Assembly (NCBI RefSeq): GCF_001981305.1
Contig: NZ_MSCW01000002.1
Location: 1 to 64,000, forward strand
Reading direction: 5' to 3'
Length of the DNA: 64,000 nucleotides
DNA from: Marinobacter lutaoensis
Lineage (GTDB): Bacteria > Pseudomonadota > Gammaproteobacteria > Pseudomonadales > Oleiphilaceae
The number at the start of each line of letters is the position of its first letter. Position 1 is the stretch's first letter. Made by a program: the position numbers and the translations under genes. Shown here in pieces: positions 45,956 to 55,062 of the stretch. The notes beneath the pieces were generated by a model. The model saw only the letters and a list, made by a program, of their open reading frames with translations. It was not told where the DNA came from and ran no database searches.

Positions 45956-47167
45956 GTGACCACCGCCTCGCTCATCCCCCTGGAAACCGCCCTGGCCCAC
46001 ATTCTGGAACAAGCCCCGCCCCTCAATGCCCGCGAGCGCGTGCCCCTGAGCCAAGCCCTGGGCCGGACCCTGGCCGACGCGCAACGGGTACCTGCGGATG
46101 TGCCTCCCGCCGACAACAGCGCGGTGGACGGTTATGCCCTGCGCTGCGCGGACCTGGCCGGCAACCGCCCCCTGCCCGTTTCGGCCCGAATCCCGGCCGG
46201 CACCCCCGCCCCGGCCCTGGCGCCGGGAACGGCCGCCCGTCTCTTCACCGGCTCGGAACTCCCCGTGGGGGCGGACGCTGTGGTCATGCAAGAGGACGTC
46301 GACATCGGTGCCGGCGAAATCCGGATCAAGACCACGGTCTGCCCCGGCCAGAACATCCGCCGGCGGGGCCAGGATCTGCGCCGGGGTGATCTGGCCCTGG
46401 CCCGGGGAACCCGGCTGCGACCGCAGGAGCTGGGCCTGCTGGCGTCCATGGGCATCGCCGAAGTGCCGGTTCTGGCCCGCCCCCGGGTCGCTGTCCTCAC
46501 CACCGGCGACGAACTGGTGGAACCCGGCCAGCCGCTGGCACCCGGGCAGATCTACAACACCAATCGGTTCACCCTGCTGGGCCTGCTGACCCAGGCCGGG
46601 TGCGAGGTAACGGTGTGCGAAACCCTGCGCGACGACCGCGCCGCCACCCGCACCACCCTAAGCCGGGCCGCCGGGTCGGCGGACCTGGTGCTGACCAGCG
46701 GCGGCGTCTCGGTGGGCGAGGAAGACCATGTCCGCGCGGTGCTGGAGGAAAGCGGCGGCCTGTCGCTCTGGCGCCTGGCCATCAAACCGGGCAAGCCCCT
46801 GGCCTTTGGCCGGGTCCAGGACACCCCGGTGCTGGGACTGCCCGGTAATCCGGCGGCGGTGCTGGTGACCTTCCTGATGGTGGTCATGCCGTTTTTGCGC
46901 CGATGCCAGGGGCAACCCGACCCGGTTCAAGGGGAACGGCTGCCGGCGCTGTTTACCGTTCCCTCCCCGTCCATCCGCCGGGAGTTCGTGCGTGCCCGGA
47001 AAACCCTGCAGGACGGCCGGCCGCAGCTGGAAGCCTACCCCAACCAGAGTTCCGGCGTGCTCAGCTCCGCCTGCTGGGCCAGCGGCCTGGCGGTGGTGCC
47101 GGAGCACGGCACCGTTCACCCCGGAGACCTGCTAACCTATTACTCATTCGCCGAACTGCTGAGTTGA
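45956..47167 (+). CDS. moeA: Molybdopterin molybdenumtransferase
   Basis: A 403-residue enzyme inserting molybdate into adenylated molybdopterin. Domain III shows VAVLTTGDELVEPGQPLAPG, LTSGGVSVGEEDHVRAVL and LGLPGNPAAVLVTF; N-terminal PADNSAVDGYALR and FTGSELPVGADAVVMQEDV are present. GTG start with GGAGGAG seven bases before it. Follows moaB by 16 bases. Confidence 0.95.
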   Translation: MTTASLIPLETALAHILEQAPPLNARERVPLSQALGRTLADAQRVPADVPPADNSAVDGYALRCADLAGNRPLPVSARIPAGTPAPALAPGTAARLFTGSELPVGADAVVMQEDVDIGAGEIRIKTTVCPGQNIRRRGQDLRRGDLALARGTRLRPQELGLLASMGIAEVPVLARPRVAVLTTGDELVEPGQPLAPGQIYNTNRFTLLGLLTQAGCEVTVCETLRDDRAATRTTLSRAAGSADLVLTSGGVSVGEEDHVRAVLEESGGLSLWRLAIKPGKPLAFGRVQDTPVLGLPGNPAAVLVTFLMVVMPFLRRCQGQPDPVQGERLPALFTVPSPSIRREFVRARKTLQDGRPQLEAYPNQSSGVLSSACWASGLAVVPEHGTVHPGDLLTYYSFAELLS

Positions 47168-47169
47168 TC

Positions 47170-47430
47170 ATGACCGAACCTGCCCTGACTGTCCGTTTTT
47201 TCGCCCGCCTGCGCGAGGAGCTGGGCACCGACACCCTGGCCGTGCCGCCCCGGCCGGGGCTGACCACGGGCGATCTGCTGCGGCAGCTGGCCGCGCGAGG
47301 GGGCGCCTGGCGCCAGCTGGATTCGGGCCGGCCAGTGCTGGTGGCGGTGAACCGGGTCATGGCGAAAGCCGACACCCCGGTCCACGCCGGCGACGAGGTC
47401 GCCTTTTTCCCGCCGGTCACCGGAGGCTGA
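47170..47430 (+). CDS. moaD: Molybdopterin synthase small subunit
   Basis: An 86-residue ubiquitin-fold sulfur carrier with VRFFARLREELG at the start and the essential C-terminal Gly-Gly in FFPPVTGG, which is thiocarboxylated by MoeB. ATG two bases after the moeA stop and one base from moaE at the other end, so translation is probably coupled. Confidence 0.93.
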   Translation: MTEPALTVRFFARLREELGTDTLAVPPRPGLTTGDLLRQLAARGGAWRQLDSGRPVLVAVNRVMAKADTPVHAGDEVAFFPPVTGG

Positions 47431-47431
47431 C

Positions 47432-47926
47432 ATGATCTCGGTGCAGGCAGAAGACTTTGACCAAGCTCAGGAATACCGGGCCTTGCGCGACAGCGATACC
47501 GGCACCGGCGCCATCGTCACCTTTACCGGACTGGTCCGGGACCAGGGCGACCGTGCCGGCGTCACGGGACTGTATCTGGAGCATTACCCGGGCATGACCG
47601 AGCAGGTGATCCAGGGGCTGGTGGCGGAGGCCGCCCGGCGCTGGAACATCCAGCGGGCACGGGTGATTCACCGGGTCGGGCACCTGACGCTGTCGGATCA
47701 GATCGTGTTCGTGGGGGTGTGCAGCGCGCATCGGGAAGATGCCTTCGCCGCCTGCGCCTTTCTCATGGATGCCCTGAAAACGTCCGCGCCGTTCTGGAAA
47801 AAGGAGATCACCGACCAGGGCGAGCATTGGGTGGAGCAAAAAACCTCGGACATCGAACGCGCCGAGGCCTGGGCCCCGGTCACACCCCCGGCGGCTCCAG
47901 ATCCCGCCAGCGGTTCAGGTTCCTGA
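47432..47926 (+). CDS. moaE: Molybdopterin synthase large subunit
   Basis: A 164-residue catalytic subunit: GAIVTFTGLVRDQ, LEHYPGMTEQVI, HRVGHLTLSDQIVFVGV, and the catalytic lysine region FWKKEITDQGEHWVE. The last about 15 residues (TPPAAPDPASGSGS) are a Pro/Ser tail beyond the family core and lie in the 47-base overlap with the convergent mobA. Confidence 0.94.
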   Translation: MISVQAEDFDQAQEYRALRDSDTGTGAIVTFTGLVRDQGDRAGVTGLYLEHYPGMTEQVIQGLVAEAARRWNIQRARVIHRVGHLTLSDQIVFVGVCSAHREDAFAACAFLMDALKTSAPFWKKEITDQGEHWVEQKTSDIERAEAWAPVTPPAAPDPASGSGS

Positions 47927-48482
47927 ACACCGCCTCCGGTGCAGCACAGATCACCGGCCGGGCCGCCATGGCTTCGGCAAAGCCCAGGGCCCGTCGTTCA
48001 CCGGCGCGCAGCCTGCGCGCCAGCGCCTCCGCCAGCGCCACCGGATACACACCGTGCAAGGGGTGGCGGCGCCCCCGGTGTTCGGCGATGACCGGGCGGT
48101 CCGGCTGGGCCTGCCAAGCCGTCAACAGGGACGCAAGCACCGCCGGCGTGATCCCCGGCGTATCGCAGGGGCAGACCAGAACGGCCCGGGCACCGGCCGC
48201 TGTCGCCGCCCCCAGGCCGGCGAGCAGCCCCGCCAGCGGACCCTGGCCACGGACCGAGTCGGGATCGGGCAAGAGGTGCCCGGGTGCCAGCCGTTCATAG
48301 TCCGGAAGGGAGCGGTTGGCGCTAATGAACACCTGTGGCGTTACGGCTGCCAGGGCCTGATAGCCCCAGGCGGCCAGGGGGCGGCCCCGCCAGGGCAGCA
48401 GGCCCTTGTCCCGGCCGCCCACGCGCCGTCCCTGGCCGCCGGCAAGCAGCAGGCCGATGACGCCATTCGAGGGTGTCTTCAC
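47880..48482 (-). CDS. mobA: Molybdenum cofactor guanylyltransferase
   Basis: A 200-residue nucleotidyltransferase that attaches GMP to molybdenum cofactor for DMSO-reductase family enzymes. GLLLAGGQGRRVGGRDKGLLP is the N-terminal GTP-binding signature; LVCPCDTPGI and HPLHGVYP follow. The start is GTG at 48482 (sequence begins KTPSNGVIG), without a clear ribosome site and only six bases past the T-run of the trxA terminator, so expression may depend on readthrough or an internal promoter. Its 3' end overlaps moaE by 47 bases. Confidence 0.92.
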   Translation of the reverse strand: MKTPSNGVIGLLLAGGQGRRVGGRDKGLLPWRGRPLAAWGYQALAAVTPQVFISANRSLPDYERLAPGHLLPDPDSVRGQGPLAGLLAGLGAATAAGARAVLVCPCDTPGITPAVLASLLTAWQAQPDRPVIAEHRGRRHPLHGVYPVALAEALARRLRAGERRALGFAEAMAARPVICAAPEAVFRNLNRWRDLEPPGV

Positions 48483-48488
48483 GGCAAC

Positions 48489-48524
48489 AAAAAACCGCCC
48501 GTGAAAGCGAGTTTCAGGGGCGGT
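48489..48524 (-). terminator. Rho-independent terminator of trxA
   Basis: Minus-strand stem ACCGCCC (complement at 48494-48500) with GGGCGGT (48518-48524), one G-G mismatch, then five further pairs TGAAA/TTTCA, loop of five, followed on the minus strand by six T residues (48489-48494). It starts 19 bases after the trxA stop. Confidence 0.85.
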
Positions 48525-48542
48525 TCGCGGCAGCCTCCGGGA

Positions 48543-48869
48543 TCAGAGGTTGCTGTCCAGGAACGCGGCCAGCTGGGACTTGGACAGAGCGCCGACCTTG
48601 GTGGCGTCCACGTTGCCATTCTTGAACAGCATCAGGGTCGGGATGCCCCGAATGTTGTACTTCGGCGGAGTCTGCTCGTTTTCGTCGATGTTCAGCTTGC
48701 ACACCTTCAGCTTGCCGGCGTACTCATCGGCAATTTCTTCCAGCACCGGCGCGATCATCTTGCACGGACCACACCACTCGGCCCAGTAGTCCACCAGTAC
48801 GGGAACGTCGGACTTCAGTACCTCTTCCTCGAAGGAAGCGTCGGTGACATTTACGATATTTCCGCTCAT
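48543..48869 (-). CDS. trxA: Thioredoxin 1
   Basis: A 108-residue cytoplasmic thioredoxin with the active site EWCGPCKM (Cys33, Cys36), cis-Pro in GIPTLMLF and normal length. ATG follows AGGAAAAGG. Divergent from ppx, as in Pseudomonas. Confidence 0.97.
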   Translation of the reverse strand: MSGNIVNVTDASFEEEVLKSDVPVLVDYWAEWCGPCKMIAPVLEEIADEYAGKLKVCKLNIDENEQTPPKYNIRGIPTLMLFKNGNVDATKVGALSKSQLAAFLDSNL

Positions 48870-49100
48870 TACCTTTTCCTGATTCAGGCACCACCAACGG
48901 CAGATCCGCGCCCGGGCGCGGCGTCGGCGGATGCTGTTGACTGATTCTGAAGACTGCCGGAGGGAAGACAGCCGTTCTCCCTTATCTGCGATACGGCATA
49001 CTTTACGCGATTGGTCGTCCGGATGTGAAGCAGTACATCCCCCGACTCCGGATGACCCGCGTCAACTCGTCCCGAATCCTTGCTGACACGCCGGAGACAG

Positions 49101-50663
49101 ATGGCTTATAGTACCGGGCAAGTTCTGACCGCAGGATTACCCGAGGACGTGACAGACGCAACCCCGGCCCAGGAACCCAGAATGCTGGCGGCCATCGACA
49201 TGGGCTCCAACAGTTTCCACATGGTGGTGGCCCGCCTCATGCACGGCGAAATCCGGACCCTGGAGAAGATGGGGGAGAAGGTGCAGCTGGCTGCAGGCCT
49301 CGACCGCTTCAACCGCCTCACCGAGGAGGCTCAGGAGCGCGCACTGGACTGCCTTCGGCGCTTTGCCCAGCGGCTGCAGGGCATGCCCCGGGACTCGGTT
49401 CAGGTGGTGGGCACCAACGCCCTCCGGGTGGCCCGCAACGCCCACCAATTCATTCGCCGTGCGGAGGACGTGCTGGGCTATCCGGTGGAGATCATCGCCG
49501 GCCGCGAGGAAGTCCGCCTGATCTACCTCGGCGTGTCCCACACCCTGTCCGACGACGAGGGCCGGCGGTTGGTGGTGGACATCGGCGGCGGCAGCACCGA
49601 GTTCATCATTGGCGAACGGTTCGAGCCGCTGGAACTGGAAAGCCTGCACATGGGCTGCGTCTCGTTCCGCAACCGCTACTTCTCCGACGGCAAAATCTCC
49701 CGGCGCCAGATGGACAAAGCCATCACCCACGCCGAGCAGGAGCTGCTCAACATCCGCGCCCACTACCGCAGCCTGGGCTGGCAAAGCACGGTGGGCTCCT
49801 CCGGAACCATCAAGGCCATTTCCGGCGTTCTGGAAAACCTCAAGATCACCGACGGCACCATCACCTTCGACGCCATGCAGGAGCTGAAGCGTCGGCTGGT
49901 GGACATGGGCAAGGTCGAACGGCTCGGCGAGCTGGGCGTCCGCCCGGACCGACAAAGCATTTTCCCCGGCGGTTTCGCCATTCTGCTGGGAACCTTCCAA
50001 TCGCTGGAGATCGACACCATGACCTTTGCCGACGGCGCGCTGCGCGAGGGGCTCCTGTACGACATCGTCGGCCGGATCGAGCACGAGGACGTCCGGGTCC
50101 GGACCATTTCCGCCCTACAGGAACGCTACCATGTCGATCAGGCACACGGTGCCGCCGTGGAACAGACCGCCGTCGCCGCCTGGCGGCAGGTGGCCCGGGA
50201 CTGGCAGATCGATTCGGAGGTCGACGAGGAAGTGCTGCGCTGGGCCTGCCGCCTGCACGAGATCGGACTGGCCATCTCCCACAGCCAGTACCACAAGCAC
50301 GGCGCCTACCTGCTGCGCTACTCCGACCTGCCCGGCTTCAGCCAACAGTTCCAGCGAGACCTGGCCACCCTGGTGCGCGGCCACCGACGCAAGTTCGCTC
50401 CAGCCATTTTCGAAGGTCTGGACAGCGGCACCGAACGGCGTTTGCGGCGGCTGTGCATCCTGCTGCGCCTGGCGGTTCTGCTGCAGCATCCGCGCAAGAT
50501 GGAGCCGCCCCCCGAGTTCCGTCTGGAGGCCGGCGACAACCGCCTGTCGGTCACGTTCCCCGAAGGCTGGCTCGATGACCGCCCGCTGACCTTGGCCGAT
50601 CTCAAGAACGAGCAAGAATACCTCGCCCGGCAGGACTTCAGCCTCAGGATCACCGAGGCCTAG
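49101..50663 (+). CDS. ppx: Exopolyphosphatase
   Basis: A 520-residue Ppx/GppA enzyme degrading polyphosphate. The actin-like ATPase fold shows AAIDMGSNSFHMVVARL, VVDIGGGSTEFIIG and GSSGTIKAI; the C-terminal HD-like helical domain has HEIGLAISHSQYHKHGAYLL. ATG at 49101 is chosen because GGAG lies four bases before it; GTG at 49149 is possible but weaker. The stop overlaps the convergent ABC-F gene by four bases. Confidence 0.95.
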   Translation: MAYSTGQVLTAGLPEDVTDATPAQEPRMLAAIDMGSNSFHMVVARLMHGEIRTLEKMGEKVQLAAGLDRFNRLTEEAQERALDCLRRFAQRLQGMPRDSVQVVGTNALRVARNAHQFIRRAEDVLGYPVEIIAGREEVRLIYLGVSHTLSDDEGRRLVVDIGGGSTEFIIGERFEPLELESLHMGCVSFRNRYFSDGKISRRQMDKAITHAEQELLNIRAHYRSLGWQSTVGSSGTIKAISGVLENLKITDGTITFDAMQELKRRLVDMGKVERLGELGVRPDRQSIFPGGFAILLGTFQSLEIDTMTFADGALREGLLYDIVGRIEHEDVRVRTISALQERYHVDQAHGAAVEQTAVAAWRQVARDWQIDSEVDEEVLRWACRLHEIGLAISHSQYHKHGAYLLRYSDLPGFSQQFQRDLATLVRGHRRKFAPAIFEGLDSGTERRLRRLCILLRLAVLLQHPRKMEPPPEFRLEAGDNRLSVTFPEGWLDDRPLTLADLKNEQEYLARQDFSLRITEA

Positions 50664-52600
50664 CGGGCCAGCTCCCGCTCCATCGATTCCACGGTCTCGC
50701 CGAGCTCCAGCCATTCGGCCTCGGCCGTCGCCAGCGCACCCCGGGCCTCCGCCTGCTGTGCCAGCAGTTCCTTCAGGCGCGCCTTGGCGGAGGCCTCGTA
50801 CAGCCCCGGATCGGCCAGCGCCTGTTCCAGCTGCGCCAGGGTACCCTGCAGGCGCTCCATCTCCGTTTCCAAGGCCGTCAGGCGCTTGCGGAAGGGGCTC
50901 AGTTTCTGCCGCAGCTCCGCCTCCCGGCGTTTGCGGGCCCGGCGATCCTCCGCACTCTCGCGATTGCCGGCGCCACTGTCGGGCGCCGTTTCCGGGCCGG
51001 TACGGCCGTCCGTCGCGGCCTCCGGTTCCCGCCGCCGATCAGCCAGCCAGCGTTCGTAGTCCTCCAGATCCCCCTCGAACTCACACACCCGGCCCTCACT
51101 CACCAGCCAGAACTGGTCCACGGTGTTACGCAGCAGGTGGCGGTCGTGGGACACGATCACCATGGCCCCGTCAAACCCCTGCAGCGCCAAGGTCAGGGCC
51201 TGGCGCATTTCCAGGTCCAGGTGGTTGGTGGGCTCATCCAGCAGCAACAGGTTCGGGCGCTGCCAAGCGATGACCGCCAGCGCCAAGCGTGCCTTCTCGC
51301 CTCCGGAGAAGGAACGGACCGGCGCCAGCGCCGCGTCGCCGTGAAAGTCAAAACCGCCAAGGAAGTCACGGATGCTCTGTTCCGACGCCCTCGGCGACAG
51401 CCGCTGCAGGTGCAGGTAGGGGCTGGCCTCCAGGTCGAGGGATTCCAGCTGGTGCTGGGCGAAGTAGCCGATGGCCAGGTGCTCGCCGCAGACGCGTTCC
51501 CCCGCCCGCAGGGTGTCCTGGCCGCGCAGGGCGTCGATCAGGGTGGACTTGCCCGCGCCGTTCGGCCCCAGCAGCCCGATGCGACTGCCCGGCAGCAGCG
51601 TCAGGTTGATCTGGTCCAGCACCAGCGCCTGGCCATGGCCGACCTGACCGTGGCGGATGGACAGCAAGGGATTGGAGGTTTTCCCCGCCGCCGGGAACTC
51701 GAAGCTGAACGGCGAATCGACGTGGGCCGGAGCTATGCGCTCCATTCGCTCCAGAGCCTTGAGCCGGCTTTGGGCCTGACGGGCCTTGGTGGCCTTGGCT
51801 TTGAAGCGGTCAATGAAGCGCTGGATCTCGGCGATGCGGGCCTGCTGGCGTTCATAGCTGGCCTGCTGCTGAGCCAACCGCTCGCCCCGCTGGCGCTCAA
51901 AGGCCGAATAATTGCCGGTGTACGGCACCAGTTTGTGCTGTTCGAAGTGCACCACATGCGTGGCGACACGATCCATGAAATCCCGGTCGTGGGAAATGAA
52001 CAGCAGGGTGCCCGGGTAACGGGCCAGCCAATTCTCCAGCCACAGACAGGCATCCAGATCCAGGTGGTTGGTGGGCTCGTCCAGCAGCAGCAAATCCGAC
52101 GGCCGCATCAGCGCCTGGGCCAGGTTCAGGCGGATGCGCCAGCCACCGGAAAAGGCCGAAACCGGACGATCCGCGTCGCCGTCGGCGAAGCCGAGCCCCC
52201 GCAGCAGCGCCTCCGCCCGGCGCGGCGCCGACCAGGCCTCGCGTACATCCAGCTCACCGTGGATGCGCGCCATCCCGGCGTCATCGCCCGCCGCTTCCGC
52301 CTGAGCCAGCGCCTGCTCCAGGCGCCGAAGGTCCGAATCGCCATCGAGGACATAATCCCGGGCGCTCCGGTCCGAGGCCGTCACCTCCTGGGCCATGTGG
52401 GCAATCCGGCAGCCGCCCGGCAACGACACCTGCCCCTGCTCCGGCGACAGCTGCCCCAGAATCAGCTGGAACAGACTGGACTTCCCGGCGCCATTGGCGC
52501 CGACCAGGGCTACCCGCTGGCCGGGCTGCACCGTGAGGTTGGCGGATTCTAGCAACCACACACCACCCCGTTGTAAACTGAGATCAGCTATCGTTAACAT
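50660..52600 (-). CDS. ABC-F ATPase, YheS/Uup-like
   Basis: A 646-residue soluble duplicated ABC protein without membrane spans. Walker A sites LVGANGAGKSSLF and LLGPNGAGKSTLI, signatures FSGGWRIRLNLAQAL and FSGGEKARLALAVI, Walker B LLLLDEPTNHLDL in both halves, a charged inter-domain linker, and a C-terminal coiled coil (about 560-646). ABC-F proteins act on ribosomes. YheS is the likeliest orthologue group by the linker and C-terminal coil. Confidence 0.93.
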   Translation of the reverse strand: MLTIADLSLQRGGVWLLESANLTVQPGQRVALVGANGAGKSSLFQLILGQLSPEQGQVSLPGGCRIAHMAQEVTASDRSARDYVLDGDSDLRRLEQALAQAEAAGDDAGMARIHGELDVREAWSAPRRAEALLRGLGFADGDADRPVSAFSGGWRIRLNLAQALMRPSDLLLLDEPTNHLDLDACLWLENWLARYPGTLLFISHDRDFMDRVATHVVHFEQHKLVPYTGNYSAFERQRGERLAQQQASYERQQARIAEIQRFIDRFKAKATKARQAQSRLKALERMERIAPAHVDSPFSFEFPAAGKTSNPLLSIRHGQVGHGQALVLDQINLTLLPGSRIGLLGPNGAGKSTLIDALRGQDTLRAGERVCGEHLAIGYFAQHQLESLDLEASPYLHLQRLSPRASEQSIRDFLGGFDFHGDAALAPVRSFSGGEKARLALAVIAWQRPNLLLLDEPTNHLDLEMRQALTLALQGFDGAMVIVSHDRHLLRNTVDQFWLVSEGRVCEFEGDLEDYERWLADRRREPEAATDGRTGPETAPDSGAGNRESAEDRRARKRREAELRQKLSPFRKRLTALETEMERLQGTLAQLEQALADPGLYEASAKARLKELLAQQAEARGALATAEAEWLELGETVESMERELAR

Positions 52601-52642
52601 AAATCCATTTCATCAGCGTAAGATGGTCAGGGTCATTACCAC

Positions 52643-53155
52643 GTGGAACTCCCCGGGAAATTGGAACCGGACAATCCGCTTTGGCGTTTTGCCCTGGCAT
52701 TCTGGCAAAACGCGGAGGCCCGCCAGGCCTGCTTGGCCCTGCAGGAACAGGGCTGGAGCGTGACCCGCCTGCTGTGTGCAGGATGGCTCGCCCTGTCGGG
52801 CCGGCGCTACGATGGCCAGGAGGACGCTACGTTAACAAAGTGGCGACAAGATGTAACCGGTGCGCTGCGAACCGCCCGCCGGGCGCTGCCCAAAGGCAGT
52901 GAGGCCTGCCGGGAGCTGCGCGAGGCCGTGGCCCGGCTGGAGCTGCAGGCCGAGCAACTGGAGCTGGCCATGGCCTGGAATGCCTTGAAACCCACCACCC
53001 CGGAACATGACACTATGCAGGGACGACGCCAGCTGATCGAACACAACCTGGCCCGGGCGGCCAACACCTCCCGCCAGGCGCACGCCGCCACCGGCGAACT
53101 GAACACACTGGCCAGATTACTGGCCAATTTCTCCCACGGAGACATTCAGCCATGA
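52643..53155 (+). CDS. TIGR02444 family protein
   Basis: A 170-residue helical protein. NPLWRFALAFWQNAEARQAC and the Leu-rich LCAGWLALSGRRY are typical of TIGR02444, a gammaproteobacterial family of unknown function usually found next to the ABC-F gene. GTG start at 52643. Stop overlaps the next gene's ATG (ATGA). Confidence 0.85.
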   Translation: MELPGKLEPDNPLWRFALAFWQNAEARQACLALQEQGWSVTRLLCAGWLALSGRRYDGQEDATLTKWRQDVTGALRTARRALPKGSEACRELREAVARLELQAEQLELAMAWNALKPTTPEHDTMQGRRQLIEHNLARAANTSRQAHAATGELNTLARLLANFSHGDIQP

Positions 53156-53541
53156 TCATGAAGTGGCTCATCCGGTTGTCCTTTCCCGCCCTGGGGCTGC
53201 TCCTGGTGCTGATTTTCTTCGGCCTGGGCGACCCGCACGAGGTGGCGGCGCCGGACGCCGGCCAGGCACACCCGCAGGAGGACATTCCTGCCTTTGAGGG
53301 GATGGTCCCGTCGCCGGTTCCCACCGAGGGACCGGACATCATTTTCAAATGGCGGGATACCGAGGGCAACTGGCACTACGCTGACCAGCCTCCGGCCCAG
53401 GGGCCCTGGAACACACTCGCCATCGAACGTCCCAATAAGGACGGCCCCCTCCAGCCGCCCACCGACCCGGACATCGACTGGCAGTCACCGTACCACGCGC
53501 CCTTCTCCCTGGGCCCCAGCGCCGGCAGCAACGGAAGTTGA
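53152..53541 (+). CDS. DUF4124-like exported or membrane-anchored protein
   Basis: A 129-residue protein with an N-terminal hydrophobic segment (LIRLSFPALGLLLVLIFFGL) and a DUF4124-like core FKWRDTEGNWHYADQPP, followed by a Pro-rich C terminus. DUF4124 proteins are periplasmic and of unknown role. Coupled to the TIGR02444 gene. Confidence 0.78.
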   Translation: MIMKWLIRLSFPALGLLLVLIFFGLGDPHEVAAPDAGQAHPQEDIPAFEGMVPSPVPTEGPDIIFKWRDTEGNWHYADQPPAQGPWNTLAIERPNKDGPLQPPTDPDIDWQSPYHAPFSLGPSAGSNGS

Positions 53542-53673
53542 GAAACAGGTCCGTTTTGTTAACACATGTTCAGTGGCATCGGCCGCTGGAACCCGTTACC
53601 TTCCCAAGGTGACGCCCGTACCGGGGCCCGTGGCGCCCCGCAAATACCCCCAGAACCCATTAAGGACTGAACG

Positions 53674-54399
53674 ATGAAGAAAACCCTGCTCGCACTGGCC
53701 ATGGCCGGCGTTGTCGCTGGCTGTTCCACTCCGCCGGAGACGCCGGACAACCCGAAGCTGGAAACCACCGCAGAGAAAGTCAGCTACGGCATGGGGCTGG
53801 TGCTGGGCGAGCGCATGAGCAATGACCTGCCCGACCTGCAGATGGATCAGTTCCTGCAAGGCATCCAGCACGGCCATGCCGGCGACGACGCCGCCAAGCG
53901 CCTGACCCGGGAGGAAATCCAGGAAGCGCTGATGGCCTATCAGAAGCAGATGCAGGAAGAGCAGACCAAGAAGATGGAAGAGCTGGCGCGCAAGAACAAA
54001 GAAGCCGGTGACGCCTTCCTGGCCGAAAACGCCAAGAAGGAAGGCGTACAAACCACCGAATCCGGTCTCCAGTATGAAGTGATCGAACCGGGTTCCGGCG
54101 CCAAGCCGGGGGCGGACGACACCGTCAAGGTGCACTATACCGGGGAACTCCTGTCCGGTGAGGTGTTCGACAGCTCCCGCGAGCGTGGCGAGCCGGTGAC
54201 CTTTGCCCTGAACCAGGTGATCCCGGGCTGGACCGAAGGCCTGCAGCTGATGAGCGAAGGCGCCCGCTACAAACTCTATATTCCGGCGGACCTGGCGTAC
54301 GGACCGGGCGGCAACCGGGCCATCGGCCCCAACGAGACCCTCATCTTCGACGTCGAACTGCTGGACGTCAATCCGGGTCAGGAGGACGGGGACAACTGA
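53674..54399 (+). CDS. FKBP-type peptidyl-prolyl isomerase lipoprotein (Mip/FkpA-like)
   Basis: A 241-residue lipoprotein: signal with lipobox VVAGC (Cys17), FKBP_N dimerisation helices (about 30-125, VSYGMGLVLGERM, long charged helix), then FKBP domain (VKVHYTGELLSGEVFDSS, VIPGWTEGLQLMSEGARY, YGPGGNRAIGPNETLIFDVE). A periplasmic chaperone. AAGGA precedes the ATG. A strong terminator follows. Confidence 0.94.
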   Translation: MKKTLLALAMAGVVAGCSTPPETPDNPKLETTAEKVSYGMGLVLGERMSNDLPDLQMDQFLQGIQHGHAGDDAAKRLTREEIQEALMAYQKQMQEEQTKKMEELARKNKEAGDAFLAENAKKEGVQTTESGLQYEVIEPGSGAKPGADDTVKVHYTGELLSGEVFDSSRERGEPVTFALNQVIPGWTEGLQLMSEGARYKLYIPADLAYGPGGNRAIGPNETLIFDVELLDVNPGQEDGDN

Positions 54400-54416
54400 A
54401 CCCCGCCCCGGAAGCC

Positions 54417-54454
54417 AAAGCCCCGCGCCGTCACCGGACGACGCGGGGCTTTTT
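54417..54454 (+). terminator. Rho-independent terminator of the FKBP gene
   Basis: Stem AAAGCCCCGCG (54417-54427) with CGCGGGGCTTT (54442-54452), inner CGTC/GACG pairs, T-run at 54450-54454. The arms also make it usable in reverse for the convergent algQ. Confidence 0.88.
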
Positions 54455-54480
54455 CATATCTTCGGGCGGGCGCCGGCCGC

Positions 54481-54960
54481 TTAGGCGGAGGCGACCTTGC
54501 CGGCGTGCGCGTTGTGCAGATGCTCGATCAGCAGATCCTCCATCTCGAAGCGGCTTTCCAGCGCCTCGCCGAGACGGGACAGCTCCTCGAACAGCGCCCG
54601 CACCTCGGTTTCCGACAGGGACCGGCCATCGAGGCGGTCGTTGAAATCAAGGGCGACTTCCGTGGTTTGCTGGATGCGGGGATAGAGCCGGGTGGCCAGT
54701 TCCAAACCGCCGTCGTTGAATTCCCGGGCTTCCTGAATCAGCTGTTCGTAGATCTCGAAGTGGCCCGCGGAAACGTAATCGACCAGCACCTCGCATAAGC
54801 GGACGAACTTGGCCGTCAGGGCATCGGTACGGGTGAACTCCGTCTCGGCGGACAGGTCGCAGTAGCACACCAGAAGTTCCTGCCGTTCCTTCAGCCAGCG
54901 ATCGATCAGCTCACTGACTCCGCCCCAGCGCTCCCTGGCATTGCGGCAATTTTCCAACAT
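54481..54960 (-). CDS. algQ: Rsd/AlgQ anti-sigma-70 regulator
   Basis: A 159-residue helical protein of the Rsd/AlgQ family, which binds sigma-70 region 4. MLENCRNARERWGGVSELID and LLVCYCDLSAETEFTRTDA are signatures; length equals Pseudomonas AlgQ. ATG at 54960 has GGGAG upstream; an earlier in-frame start lacks family similarity. Between the FKBP gene and dsbB as in Pseudomonas. Confidence 0.93.
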   Translation of the reverse strand: MLENCRNARERWGGVSELIDRWLKERQELLVCYCDLSAETEFTRTDALTAKFVRLCEVLVDYVSAGHFEIYEQLIQEAREFNDGGLELATRLYPRIQQTTEVALDFNDRLDGRSLSETEVRALFEELSRLGEALESRFEMEDLLIEHLHNAHAGKVASA

Positions 54961-55062
54961 GGTGCCTGCTCCCGTCTGCTCCGCCCGGCATGACTCACCG
55001 GGCCCGGTTATGTTCGTGTCGACGCTCAAATTACCCCATGCCACCGGTTGCCCGCAACCGTT

